DNA of 64,000 bases. It comes from Maribellus sp. CM-23 (GTDB lineage Bacteria; Bacteroidota; Bacteroidia; Bacteroidales; Prolixibacteraceae). Of the stretch, positions 1 through 8,376 are shown piece after piece (the first letter of the stretch is position 1; every line of letters starts with the position of its first letter). The position numbers and the translations under genes are program-made. The stretch lies in contig NZ_JADWYJ010000001.1 in the NCBI RefSeq assembly GCF_021354595.1, forward strand, positions 163,446 through 227,445, in the 5' to 3' direction. The notes beneath the pieces were generated by a model, which ran no database searches, was not told the origin of the DNA, and saw only the letters and a program-made list of their open reading frames with translations.

Positions 1-260
1 CCTGAATTGGAATGAATGGAAAACAGCAATTCCTTTTCAACAAAAAAGCAAGCTATAAATTCGTCATAATCTTCTTGTATCTGAAAGTTTAACGGAGCAA
101 TATTTTCAGGAATGGTCACCTCCGCATAGTCGGGGAATAGTTGCGGAATACGGTCAATCCGAACATCTGCTTTTGGCAACTGTTGCTGGCAGGCACTAAA
201 GAGTAAAATCATCAACCCCCAAACTACCTCAAATAAAATGTATCTTTCACCCTTTCCCAT
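1..260 (-). CDS. Lipoprotein, N-terminal part only (possible PD40/TolB-like protein)
   Basis: Only the first 86 codons are inside the window; the gene runs off the left edge. It begins with a short hydrophobic segment ending in a lipobox (LLFSAC, Cys at residue 24), so an inner- or outer-membrane lipoprotein is expected. The mature part carries TIPENIAPLNF at about residues 49-59; I associate a phrase like this with Bacteroidota lipoproteins that continue into WD40-like PD40 repeats, but the repeats would lie outside the window. Its ATG starts one base after the TGA of the DUF6057-type gene (TGA-A-ATG), so the two are almost certainly translationally coupled and act together. Coding and lipoprotein status are firm; the family name is a guess from a short motif. 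Confidence 0.7.
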   Translation of the reverse strand, partial: MGKGERYILFEVVWGLMILLFSACQQQLPKADVRIDRIPQLFPDYAEVTIPENIAPLNFQIQEDYDEFIACFFVEKELLFSIHSNS

Positions 261-261
261 T

Positions 262-2049
262 TCAATAAAAATAAAAGTAATACCAAAATGTAGTGCCAAA
301 GGCAGCTTCTAACTGATAGGCAGCCTGGCTACCCCTATTCCTGCTTAAAGCCTGTGCAAACTCCTCGAACCGATGAAAAACAGCAGGTTCCACCTGAATT
401 TCATCCAGTGATTTTCCGCTCAGATTTTGATACAAGAGTACGGCTTCGGCAAGCGAACCACTAAGTTGCCCGGGAAAGCGATCCGGGTTATTCAACACAA
501 GTTCTGTCAGTTTCTCCAACTTCTTGTCGAGCAACAAACTGGCCGTATAATAATCAAAAGCAGCGTCGTTCTCCGGGCAATTTTGCAACAGCTCATCCGC
601 CTTCAAATCAAAGCCACGAATATCGGATGTAAAATCCGAGTGCACCTGAAAAGGATAGTTGACCGTTTTAAACTCGGGAGCCGATGCAGCCTGCTCCATT
701 TGCTCACGAAACCGGGAAGCGCAATCCTTGTAGAAAAGGGTTTCTTCCAACAGCGATACGTATTTTTCGGCCAACACCAAGTGTCCGTTTGCCAGACTGG
801 TTTGGGCCATTCGCTTTACTGCCCGCGGGTTCAGCCCATGCGATACGGATGATTCAAAAGCCCAGCGAAATGCCTCGTTGTAGTAATGAAGCTGATAAAA
901 CACTTCTCCTCCCACAAGAGAGGCCAGCCGGTTTCGCTCCCAACGCAGGCGAAGGCCTTTGCTCCCAATTTGCGGATATTCAAAAAGCTGCTCCGTCAAA
1001 AGCCCTTGTTTGGCTAGTGCGAGATTGGAGTAATATATAACCAGCTGATTGACTCCCGGGTAGCTTTTGCCCAGCTCAAGCACCTTTTCCCATTGCTCGT
1101 GCTGTACGTAGTAATCCATTTTCAGAATCAACTCCTGCTTTTTGTTTAATCCGTAATGATCAACACCCCAAAAGCCAACGCTCAACAGAACAACTGTCAA
1201 TCCAATCGTTTTGAAATTCCAGCCCGACCAGGCTTTACGTATTTGAAGAGGAAAAAGCCAGGCCACAATCAACAAAGCCGGCAAATAAAGTAAGTTCACA
1301 AGCCCCCAGCGATAAAGCGATTGATCTATCTGAATAAAAGGATAGCCCAGAAACACATCGAAAGGCAAGAGAAAAACGCCCCAATAGCCTACTGCCAACC
1401 AAGCAAAGCCAAGCAAACAGTAACCCAAAGGGAGCAATATATCGGACAATTTCCGGACCTCGTTCAATGTAACTAACAGACATAAGATCAGGAAGACAAA
1501 CGCATAAGCGCCAGCCAACCAAAACAGTAATGGCCAGCCGAAGGCAAACCCTGCCAAACGCCACCATTTGTTCTCCACCTCTAAATAAAGGCGAAAGCCA
1601 AGCAAAACCACAATGAAGTGAAATGAATAAACCGGCGAGTAATGCAGGTTGGTTTGAAGCATCAATATCCCGAGTACCGGCAAAAAGGACCAAAATAAAC
1701 CATGAACATTCAGCTTTTTCAGATTGCTTCGGATCAGAATAAACAACAGAACTCCGACTGCGGTAAGTAAAAAAGCGCCAAGCCGGGGATAATAAAAAAA
1801 CTGCACCAAAAAAGAACCGGCATATTCAAGCGGTTTTCCCGGGCGCCCCAGAAAACCAGCCAGGTAGTCGACACTAAAAGAAAAAAGCTGGGTTTGTTCA
1901 AAATGCCATAAGAGATAGGGCGTACTGCCCCCGAGAAATAAGCCGTAAAGCGCAAAGAAAATGCCGGCGACAAGTAAAAGCAGACGCCTTTCAGAAAACA
2001 ATTTTCCAAATACACGGAGTTTCGTTCTATTTTTGAACCCTGTATCCAT
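262..2049 (-). CDS. Polytopic membrane protein with C-terminal helical repeats (DUF6057-like)
   Basis: 595 residues. The N-terminal half holds about eight to ten strongly hydrophobic segments between residues 24 and 300. The C-terminal half (about 310-595) is soluble and helical, with TPR-like alternation of aromatic and alanine positions. This two-part plan fits the Bacteroidota DUF6057 family, whose function is unknown. The gene is immediately followed by a lipoprotein gene, and the pair is probably a membrane complex with an exposed sensor or chaperone part. The start at 2049 is the first ATG and leaves 57 bases to the upstream gene. Family assignment is by overall architecture and recollection, so moderate. 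No catalytic motif was recognised. Confidence 0.7.
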   Translation of the reverse strand: MDTGFKNRTKLRVFGKLFSERRLLLLVAGIFFALYGLFLGGSTPYLLWHFEQTQLFSFSVDYLAGFLGRPGKPLEYAGSFLVQFFYYPRLGAFLLTAVGVLLFILIRSNLKKLNVHGLFWSFLPVLGILMLQTNLHYSPVYSFHFIVVLLGFRLYLEVENKWWRLAGFAFGWPLLFWLAGAYAFVFLILCLLVTLNEVRKLSDILLPLGYCLLGFAWLAVGYWGVFLLPFDVFLGYPFIQIDQSLYRWGLVNLLYLPALLIVAWLFPLQIRKAWSGWNFKTIGLTVVLLSVGFWGVDHYGLNKKQELILKMDYYVQHEQWEKVLELGKSYPGVNQLVIYYSNLALAKQGLLTEQLFEYPQIGSKGLRLRWERNRLASLVGGEVFYQLHYYNEAFRWAFESSVSHGLNPRAVKRMAQTSLANGHLVLAEKYVSLLEETLFYKDCASRFREQMEQAASAPEFKTVNYPFQVHSDFTSDIRGFDLKADELLQNCPENDAAFDYYTASLLLDKKLEKLTELVLNNPDRFPGQLSGSLAEAVLLYQNLSGKSLDEIQVEPAVFHRFEEFAQALSRNRGSQAAYQLEAAFGTTFWYYFYFY

Positions 2050-2106
2050 AATGGTCCTCCAACCAAAAGGAAAAATAAGTTTTACTCTGCCTTAAAAACG
2101 AACCAA

Positions 2107-2922
2107 CTAGTTCTTTTTCAAAATTGCTTCGAGAGGCAGATGATCTGAAGCATACGTTTCATTTACAGTCTGATAATCCAGCATTTTAAATTGACCACTT
2201 GCCTGTTCGTTCAACAGGATGTAGTCCAGTGTACGATCCGGATTATCAGCAGGAAAAGTCAACGGACAATTTTCGCAGCCGAAAATAAGAGATTCTTTTA
2301 ACTTACTCATCACCGGATTGTCCGGTTTCATATTAAGATCGGCACCAATTACCAACGGATATTGTTGATAAGCCTCTATTACATCGATCATGGTTTTTAC
2401 CTGGAGCAAGCGGTCATCATCTGACAGATGATCAAGATGAGCAGAGCCAAAAGCCATCAGGCTACCGTCAGGCAACTGCACTTTTACCAAGGCCAATGCC
2501 CTGATTTCAGATTTGATGCTGTCGCGAACAGGCAGGCGATATCCCTGAGCCTCCACAATCGGGAAGCGTGAAAGCACAGCCACACCATAGTCGCCCCCCG
2601 AACGGTCGACTGCCTTGGCAAAGAAATAGTTCATCCCCGTCATTTTCGCCAATTCTTTCGCCTGATGAACGGTTTTCCCCGAGCGTTCGGTAAATACATC
2701 CACTTCCTGCAGGGCCACCAAGTCGGGTTTTATGCGATTAATTGCCTCTCCGATAGCGGGTAAATCAATCAGATCCCAACCTCCCGAAGGAGGATGAGCA
2801 ATCCGGATATTGTAGCTCAATACCCGGATTGCATCTTGTTTTGTATTTTGCGGGCACAGGGGTTCAGTGGCTTTTGCAAACAGCCCGGCGCATAAAGCCA
2901 GAGCAAGCAGCAAGCACCTCAT
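2107..2922 (-). CDS. Secreted endonuclease/exonuclease/phosphatase (EEP) family hydrolase
   Basis: Metal-dependent phosphodiesterase fold of the DNase I/sphingomyelinase/inositol-phosphatase superfamily. Visible hallmarks in order: LSYNIR (active-site Asn), LQEVD (metal Glu), GSAHLDH (catalytic His region), GADLNMKP (Asp/Asn pair), a late TLDYIL and the terminal DHLPL (Asp-His). A signal peptide (MRCLLLALALCAGLFAKA) puts it in the periplasm or outside. I start at the ATG at 2922, which is preceded by GGGGGAGG and gives a clean signal peptide; an in-frame ATG at 2958 would overlap the isomerase gene by 14 bases. It follows that gene closely and is probably co-transcribed. Substrate is open: EEP proteins of this size cleave phospholipid head groups, inositol phosphates or nucleic acids. 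Confidence 0.85.
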   Translation of the reverse strand: MRCLLLALALCAGLFAKATEPLCPQNTKQDAIRVLSYNIRIAHPPSGGWDLIDLPAIGEAINRIKPDLVALQEVDVFTERSGKTVHQAKELAKMTGMNYFFAKAVDRSGGDYGVAVLSRFPIVEAQGYRLPVRDSIKSEIRALALVKVQLPDGSLMAFGSAHLDHLSDDDRLLQVKTMIDVIEAYQQYPLVIGADLNMKPDNPVMSKLKESLIFGCENCPLTFPADNPDRTLDYILLNEQASGQFKMLDYQTVNETYASDHLPLEAILKKN

Positions 2923-2944
2923 CCTCCCCCAACTTACCTCTTTT

Positions 2945-3796
2945 CTAAAGCCCATCAACTACCTGGTTAAAGTAAGCGATGTTTTGCTTGATATCAGGCA
3001 CTGAGTTATCCCAGTTGTATTCGTACTCGATCGAGAAAAGGCCTTTGAATCCCTGGCGGTCCAGTTCTTTTAACATCCCTTCCACATCACACACACCACG
3101 TCCCCAAATTACATCGTGTTGTTCAGCTTCGCCCTCTTCTTTTTCTTTCACATCTTTAAAGTGAAGCGATTTCAAACGGCTCCCGTATTGTTTCAGGCCT
3201 TCCACCGGATCAACACCCATGCGTTTCCAGTGACCAACATCGGCACACGCGCCAATGCGATCGCTCAAGCCTTCAACAGCCTCCAGGAACATCTCGGGTT
3301 TCCAGTAATTCGATGGTTTCGGGTGGTTGTGAATCGCCACATCAACCTTGTATTTGTTGGCCAGTTCGTCCACATACTTCAGGTGTTTGTATTCCGGCTC
3401 GCAGGTAATAATTTCAATTCCCATTGCATTGGCAAACTGGAACAATTGCTCCCACTCGGCTTCATCTTTACAGATTACCACTCCGCTGGCCATCAGTTTT
3501 ACGCCTTTCGACTTGGCATAAGCCAATACCTGCTTTTGTTTGGCTTTATCCATCCGGAAGTCCATCACTCCTTCCATGTCGCCACCCAATGTTTGTCCGT
3601 AGTAAATTTCGGCGTATCCCAGCCCCAGTTCAGCCACCTTGTCAATGGCTTCCTGAAAAGTAAAACGATGAAAACTATAGGTTTGAACACCCAGCTTCCA
3701 ATCTTTCTTTTTTGATTTTTCTGCTCCCATACTGCTTATTCCGCACAGTAAAAACAGTACCAGCATCAGGCTGGCATATTTTTTCATTTGGTTCAT
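2945..3796 (-). CDS. Exported sugar phosphate isomerase/epimerase-like TIM-barrel protein
   Basis: Xylose-isomerase-like (AP endonuclease family 2) TIM barrel. It starts LGVQTYSF after the signal peptide and shows the expected metal-ligand positions: Glu in ITCEPE, His in AIHNHP, Asp/His in ADVGHW, His in SLHFKD and the final Glu in FSIEYE. MNQMKKYASLMLVLFLLCG is a signal peptide, so unlike cytoplasmic isomerases it is exported. I choose the ATG at 3796; an in-frame start at 3829 would place the N-terminus on the upstream hairpin (3828-3855). It lies downstream of a Gfo/Idh/MocA oxidoreductase and a DUF1080 protein, the usual company of such proteins in 3-keto-sugar metabolism, where they act as isomerases or lyases on oxidised sugars. 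The exact reaction is inference. Confidence 0.85.
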   Translation of the reverse strand: MNQMKKYASLMLVLFLLCGISSMGAEKSKKKDWKLGVQTYSFHRFTFQEAIDKVAELGLGYAEIYYGQTLGGDMEGVMDFRMDKAKQKQVLAYAKSKGVKLMASGVVICKDEAEWEQLFQFANAMGIEIITCEPEYKHLKYVDELANKYKVDVAIHNHPKPSNYWKPEMFLEAVEGLSDRIGACADVGHWKRMGVDPVEGLKQYGSRLKSLHFKDVKEKEEGEAEQHDVIWGRGVCDVEGMLKELDRQGFKGLFSIEYEYNWDNSVPDIKQNIAYFNQVVDGL

Positions 3797-3827
3797 ATTC
3801 TGATTCTTATTGTTGGTTAAATAAAAC

Positions 3828-3855
3828 AAGGAGCAGGCGATTACTCCTGCCCCTT
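3828..3855 (-). terminator. Terminator-like hairpin after the Gfo/Idh/MocA gene
   Basis: Arms AAGGAGCAGG and CCTGCCCCTT (9 of 10 pairs) around an 8-nt loop, followed on the minus strand by GTTTTATTT. It sits 21 nt after the stop of the oxidoreductase gene and 31 nt before the chosen ATG of the isomerase gene, so it probably allows partial read-through. Confidence 0.65.
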
Positions 3856-3876
3856 TTGGTTAAACTAAACTATCTG

Positions 3877-5376
3877 CTATTTGGGCATTGCAGGCAGTGA
3901 CCAACCATCGCGGTACGTATGGTTAACCCATTCCTTTGCCAGCTCTTTGGCGTTGAATTCTGCAAACTGACGATCAAAACGAGGATCGCCGTCCACCACT
4001 TCAAACTTATCAACCGATACAATGCTTACCTTGTCAGAATCAGAGATATTGGTGAACTCCATGTTTTCACCGTCCCAGTGAAGCGTACGGTTCAGCGATT
4101 GAAGACGCACGGCCAGAACTCCCATCACCACCATTTCGTTAAACGGTCCTGAGTAAGCAAAATTGGCCGATCCTTCTACGCGGCTTTCGGCAGGCTCTTT
4201 ACAAGCACGGATCCAGTCGCGTTCGTGCGCACCTTTCCATGGTCCTTCTTCCGAACCCGGAATACGTGGGATAATCGGAGCAGGCTCTTTGAAGTCTTCC
4301 ATTTTTTCGTAAGGCAACAGTGTGGGTTGCATACCGTAGTAACTGGTCATGATTTTGCCTTTGGTTCCGACAAACAACAAACCGCCGCCACTGTCTTTAC
4401 CCAAAATCTCGCCATCCGGAAGTTCGATCGGGCGCTCAGGAAGGAAACCGCCGTCGTACCAGGTTACTTTTACCTCAGGCATACCTACATCGGGCATGTT
4501 TTTGCGGGCCGGGAAAGTATACGTTACTTTTTCAGCATGAGGAGCACTTTCTGTATTTACCAAAGTGGAAGAAGCTTCCACCTTCGACGGGTATTTCAGG
4601 TTCAGTGCCCAGTACACCGGATCCAGCACGTGGCAAGCCATATCGCCCAATGCTCCTGTTCCATAATCCCACCAGCCACGCCAGTTCCAAGGTGTGTAAA
4701 CCGAATGGTAAGGACGGAATTTAGCAGGCCCGATAAACAGGTCCCAATCCAGCGTTTTCGGCACATCCATCGATCCTTCCGGCTTTTGAAGACCTTGTGG
4801 CCAGATCGGACGGTCGGTCCAGGCATGAACTTCGGTTACTTCGCCAATGGCGCCCGACCAGATCCATTCGCAAACACGACGGATGTCGTCGCCTGAATTT
4901 CCCTGGTTACCCATTTGTGTGGCAACACCATATTTTTCAGCCAGTTTTGTCAACAAGCGTGATTCGTATACCGAGTGAGTCAGGGGTTTTTGTGTGTAAA
5001 CGTGTTTCCCTAAAGTCATGGCGTGTGCGGTTACTCCGGCATGGGTATGGTCCGGAGTTGCCACCAGTACGGCATCAATCGATTTGCCGAACTTATCCAG
5101 CATCTCGCGCCAGTCTTTGAACTTTTTGGCCTTCGGATAATCATCGAAGGTTTTTGCTGCATAACGCCAGTCAACATCACACAAAGCAACAATGTTTTCG
5201 CCGCTCATGTTACGAAGGTTGTTACGTCCCATGCCGCCTACACCTACACCGGCGATATTCAGTTTATCACTGGGCGAAACGTGCCCGAATTTCTTCCCGA
5301 ATACAGTGCCGGGAACAATGGTAATACCTGCCGCAGCTACTGCCGAACGGCTGATAAACGTTCTTCTGTTTACCAT
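3877..5376 (-). CDS. Tat-exported Gfo/Idh/MocA family oxidoreductase
   Basis: NAD(P)-dependent sugar dehydrogenase family. The N-terminus carries a twin-arginine signal (NRRTFISR) with a hydrophobic Ala-rich core, so it is exported folded with its cofactor. The Rossmann motif is GVGVGGMG at residues 43-50, ATPDHTH at 106-112 and the catalytic Lys is in QKP at 129-131 (EKP in most relatives). At 499 residues it is longer than the usual 340-400, with an extended C-terminal sheet domain. It is transcribed after the DUF1080 gene (52-nt gap). In oxidative glycoside cleavage such enzymes oxidise the sugar C3 hydroxyl to a ketone before or after DUF1080 action; that role here is inferred from context. 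Confidence 0.9.
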   Translation of the reverse strand: MVNRRTFISRSAVAAAGITIVPGTVFGKKFGHVSPSDKLNIAGVGVGGMGRNNLRNMSGENIVALCDVDWRYAAKTFDDYPKAKKFKDWREMLDKFGKSIDAVLVATPDHTHAGVTAHAMTLGKHVYTQKPLTHSVYESRLLTKLAEKYGVATQMGNQGNSGDDIRRVCEWIWSGAIGEVTEVHAWTDRPIWPQGLQKPEGSMDVPKTLDWDLFIGPAKFRPYHSVYTPWNWRGWWDYGTGALGDMACHVLDPVYWALNLKYPSKVEASSTLVNTESAPHAEKVTYTFPARKNMPDVGMPEVKVTWYDGGFLPERPIELPDGEILGKDSGGGLLFVGTKGKIMTSYYGMQPTLLPYEKMEDFKEPAPIIPRIPGSEEGPWKGAHERDWIRACKEPAESRVEGSANFAYSGPFNEMVVMGVLAVRLQSLNRTLHWDGENMEFTNISDSDKVSIVSVDKFEVVDGDPRFDRQFAEFNAKELAKEWVNHTYRDGWSLPAMPK

Positions 5377-5428
5377 ACTTTAATTTTATTGGTTTATAAT
5401 GTTATTTCTTTAGTTGGTTTATAAAATC

Positions 5429-6691
5429 CTACAAACGCTTTACTTTCAGGTTTTTCCATAATACCCGAATACCGCCTCCATCATGAATTTGAAGAGCAAT
5501 GCGCCCCTGACCTTTGCCGATTTTCTCATCGCTAAGCTGAACCATCTCGTGGCCATTTAACCAGGTTTGTACATCGTTGCCAACAACTTTTATTCTGAGT
5601 GTATTCCATTCACCTGTAAGCAGGAAATCTTCTTTTTCTTCCGGAATCTGAATCAGCCAACCACGACCGTAGGATTCGTAAATGCCGCCGGTTCCATGTC
5701 CGTGAGGAGCTACTTCTACCTGCCAGCCATTTACTTTTGCAACCGGCTCAACAAACGAGCGAATAAAAACTCCTGAGTTGCCATTGGCTTCCTGTTTGAA
5801 CTCTACGGATAAATCAAAATCATCGAAATAGCTTGTAGTTGCCAGGTAACCGTATCCTTTTTCAGGGCCGTTTTCGCAAACCAGCAGGCCGTCTTCAACA
5901 AACCATTTTTCGTTACCGTATGCTTCCCAGCCTTTAAGGTCTATTCCGTTAAACAAGTCAACGGTTTCTGTTTTTTTAGGCAGTTCTTTGATTTTTATGT
6001 TGCGGAACCAGGCCGGGTAACCATGGTCTTGCAAACAAAGAACACCTTTGCGGGCCAAACCGTATTCGGGCATATTTTCCCACTTTCCGCTGTTACGGCG
6101 TGTGAACCAATCGTCGCCCCACGCTTCAAATTCAATGGTTTTCTCGCCGTTCATCCAGTACTCAACATGTCCGTTGTCAAATACTATTTTTGAGGTATTC
6201 CACTCACCGGCAGGATTAATGTGAAGTTTTGATTTTTCGGGTAGATACATTGCATAGTCAGCACCGCATTTTTGCCATTCTTCCAATGGGTGTTCAAACC
6301 CTTCGTTGTCAATCAACTGGTACTCAGGCCCGGTAACATAAGGCACGTTGAACTTCGGGTTTTCCACTACGTGGTAAAGCATACCGCTGTTTCCTCCGGG
6401 AGAAATTTTCCAGTCCCAGGTTAAAACAAAGTTTTCATACTGCTTGTCGGTAACAATGTAGCCACTTTCGTCGCTCCCATGTCCTTCGGCTTTAATCTGG
6501 CCTTCTTCCACTACCCAGGGGCCTGTCAGGCCTTCCCCGTTGTAATCACGCCAGCCATTTAGTGTTTCTCCGTCAAACAGAAGGGTCCAGCCTTCGGCCT
6601 GCTCCTGCTCTGTTAATTGGTTCTGCGGCGCCTGGCATCCAAATAAGCCCAGTACCGCAGCGCATGCAAATAATCTACTTTTTAGAGTCAT
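5429..6691 (-). CDS. Lipoprotein with two tandem DUF1080 (3-keto-disaccharide hydrolase) domains
   Basis: 420 residues with a lipobox (LGLFGC, Cys19), so it is membrane-anchored. Two concanavalin-like DUF1080 domains follow each other: about 30-217 (opening LLFDGETLNGW) and about 222-420 (opening DLFNGIDLKGW). Both keep the family's GNSG core (PGGNSGMLYH and EANGNSGVFIR) and a late WFRNIKI/WKNLKV strand. DUF1080 proteins are known to cleave 3-keto-glycosides, usually as single-domain proteins of about 200-250 residues; the duplication could reflect two substrates or one catalytic and one binding domain. It precedes the Tat oxidoreductase and follows SusCD-1, with a hairpin between. Confidence 0.9.
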   Translation of the reverse strand: MTLKSRLFACAAVLGLFGCQAPQNQLTEQEQAEGWTLLFDGETLNGWRDYNGEGLTGPWVVEEGQIKAEGHGSDESGYIVTDKQYENFVLTWDWKISPGGNSGMLYHVVENPKFNVPYVTGPEYQLIDNEGFEHPLEEWQKCGADYAMYLPEKSKLHINPAGEWNTSKIVFDNGHVEYWMNGEKTIEFEAWGDDWFTRRNSGKWENMPEYGLARKGVLCLQDHGYPAWFRNIKIKELPKKTETVDLFNGIDLKGWEAYGNEKWFVEDGLLVCENGPEKGYGYLATTSYFDDFDLSVEFKQEANGNSGVFIRSFVEPVAKVNGWQVEVAPHGHGTGGIYESYGRGWLIQIPEEKEDFLLTGEWNTLRIKVVGNDVQTWLNGHEMVQLSDEKIGKGQGRIALQIHDGGGIRVLWKNLKVKRL

Positions 6692-6709
6692 GTATTAAAG
6701 TATTAAAAG

Positions 6710-6733
6710 GCTACTGGCCTTTCGACCAGTAGC
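6710..6733 (-). terminator. Terminator-like hairpin after susD-1
   Basis: Perfect 8-bp arms GCTACTGG/CCAGTAGC around an 8-nt loop, followed on the minus strand by CTTTTAATACTTTAA. It begins a few bases after the SusD stop codon and ends 18 nt before the ATG of the DUF1080 gene. There is no room for a separate promoter, so it is likely a partial terminator or a 3'-end stabiliser. Confidence 0.7.
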
Positions 6734-6739
6734 TCAAGT

Positions 6740-8356
6740 TTAGTTATATCCAGGGTTCTGAGTAATTGAACCTCCTGTTCTGTCAATTTCAGTTTGAGGA
6801 ATTGGATACGGCCAGGTTTGATCATCTACTTTTGACCCTTTTCCATTCGCATAGGGCAATTTCGAGAAAGCGTTCATAGTGCTTACAAAATCGTCCCAAC
6901 GAATCAGGTCATAATAGCGCAAGCCTTCCATTCCCAACTCAACCCGCCTTTCATGTTTAATGGCTGCCGACAGGTCATCGGTTGCCTTCACCGCATAGTT
7001 TGCTTCAAACTCCGCTTCTGTTACTTCCGGAATAACAATCTGGCGTTTGTGCGCCCAACTATCCACTCTCGAAGTAGTTACAAAAGCCCTCTTCCGAACC
7101 ATGTTGATATAGTCTGCCACATCCTGCTTGTCACCTCCTGTTTCGAGTAAAGACTCAGCATACATCAGCAACACATCGGAATAACGAATCAAGTAGAAAG
7201 TCCAGTCAACCTGCCAGAAACCGCCGTCCGGTCTGCGTTGATGCGGAACATAAGCTTTGCGGCTGTGGTAACCCGTGTTGTTATCGTATCCGGTGTAATT
7301 ATGCACTTCAATCGTTCCATCATTTTTCATGAATTCATCCTGGTCCTGAATAACTGTATGAATCAAACGGGCATCCCCCACTTCGTATTCATCCACCAAA
7401 TCCGGCGTTGGGCAGTCGCCTCCCCAGCCTCCAAGGTTATTACGGCCTGTGTTCATTTGTGGAATCACACTTGAGCCGGTGTACCCCGGACGGTATTCCC
7501 GCAAAATGGTAAACACGCTTTCTTTCGAAAAGAACCCGTTACCATAGCTGTTGAACAGTTCCTGGTAATCAGACTGCAATTCAAAAGTACCGGTTTCAAT
7601 CACTTTCCACGAAGCATCTTTGGCGTCGGCATAATCACCAAAAAACAGGTGAACGCGCGCTTTAAATGCATTGGCAATGTCCCTGGTTATGCGTCCAAAT
7701 TCCGCTTCGGGCAGCGATGCCGAAGTAGGCATATTTGGCTCATCAATACAGGCTTTAACATCGTTCAGAATCTGCGTTTTAATTTCATCGACCGAAGCCT
7801 TTGTCAGTGTTGATTTTTCTTCAGGAGAAAGCGTTTTGGTAATCAACGGCACGCCTCCAAAAACAGTCACCAAATCGTAGTAATAAAAACCACGCAAAAA
7901 TTTGATTTCAGCAATGTAACGGGCTTTTTCTGCGTCGCTTACATAGGTTCCTCCCTTGTGAATCAGCGGAGTTTCCATCGTAATGTTTTCCAACGCCGTG
8001 TTACATGTCCCTATCGCATTGAACCGGTGAGACCACAAGCTATTTAACATCGCATTGGTTGGCAATGGCTTGCCAATTCCAACTTCTGTTTTACGAATAC
8101 CATCACCTGCATCCGATCCGCCTTTGTTCGAATCGTCGGTAATAATATTGCCCACATCGTACCACATCACCTGGTAGTCCCAATGGTTTAACATGGGTGT
8201 GTAGCAACCAATCACGGATTTAATACCGGCATCTTCGGTTTTGTAAAAAACATCTTCAGAAAACGAACCTTTGGGGGGATTGTCCAAAAAAGATTCGGAG
8301 CATCCTGTTACAATAAGAAGGATTATTATAATTGATAAATTGAATTTACTTTTCAT
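6740..8356 (-). CDS. SusD/RagB family nutrient-binding outer-membrane lipoprotein (pair 1)
   Basis: 538 residues with a lipobox (LLIVTGC, Cys19). It has the SusD layout: N-terminal TPR-like helices (FLRGFYYYDLVTVFGGVPL at about residues 153-171) and a C-terminal RagB/SusD domain with RRVELGMEGLRYYDLIRW. It ends in the characteristic YPIP...ITQNPGYN tail. This is the classical SusD type, unlike the other three SusD proteins of the window. It caps the SusC barrel encoded 20 nt upstream and captures the ligand at the cell surface. The ligand is unknown; the downstream DUF1080/oxidoreductase genes suggest a glycoside processed by oxidation. Confidence 0.95.
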   Translation of the reverse strand: MKSKFNLSIIIILLIVTGCSESFLDNPPKGSFSEDVFYKTEDAGIKSVIGCYTPMLNHWDYQVMWYDVGNIITDDSNKGGSDAGDGIRKTEVGIGKPLPTNAMLNSLWSHRFNAIGTCNTALENITMETPLIHKGGTYVSDAEKARYIAEIKFLRGFYYYDLVTVFGGVPLITKTLSPEEKSTLTKASVDEIKTQILNDVKACIDEPNMPTSASLPEAEFGRITRDIANAFKARVHLFFGDYADAKDASWKVIETGTFELQSDYQELFNSYGNGFFSKESVFTILREYRPGYTGSSVIPQMNTGRNNLGGWGGDCPTPDLVDEYEVGDARLIHTVIQDQDEFMKNDGTIEVHNYTGYDNNTGYHSRKAYVPHQRRPDGGFWQVDWTFYLIRYSDVLLMYAESLLETGGDKQDVADYINMVRKRAFVTTSRVDSWAHKRQIVIPEVTEAEFEANYAVKATDDLSAAIKHERRVELGMEGLRYYDLIRWDDFVSTMNAFSKLPYANGKGSKVDDQTWPYPIPQTEIDRTGGSITQNPGYN

Positions 8357-8376
8357 AATTAATACGTTTTCATTAG

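Noticed and set aside
4225..4896. 223-codon open frame on the plus strand
   Set aside because: Antisense to the Gfo/Idh/MocA gene. Residue composition (Arg, Phe, Cys, His rich) is typical of a shadow frame.
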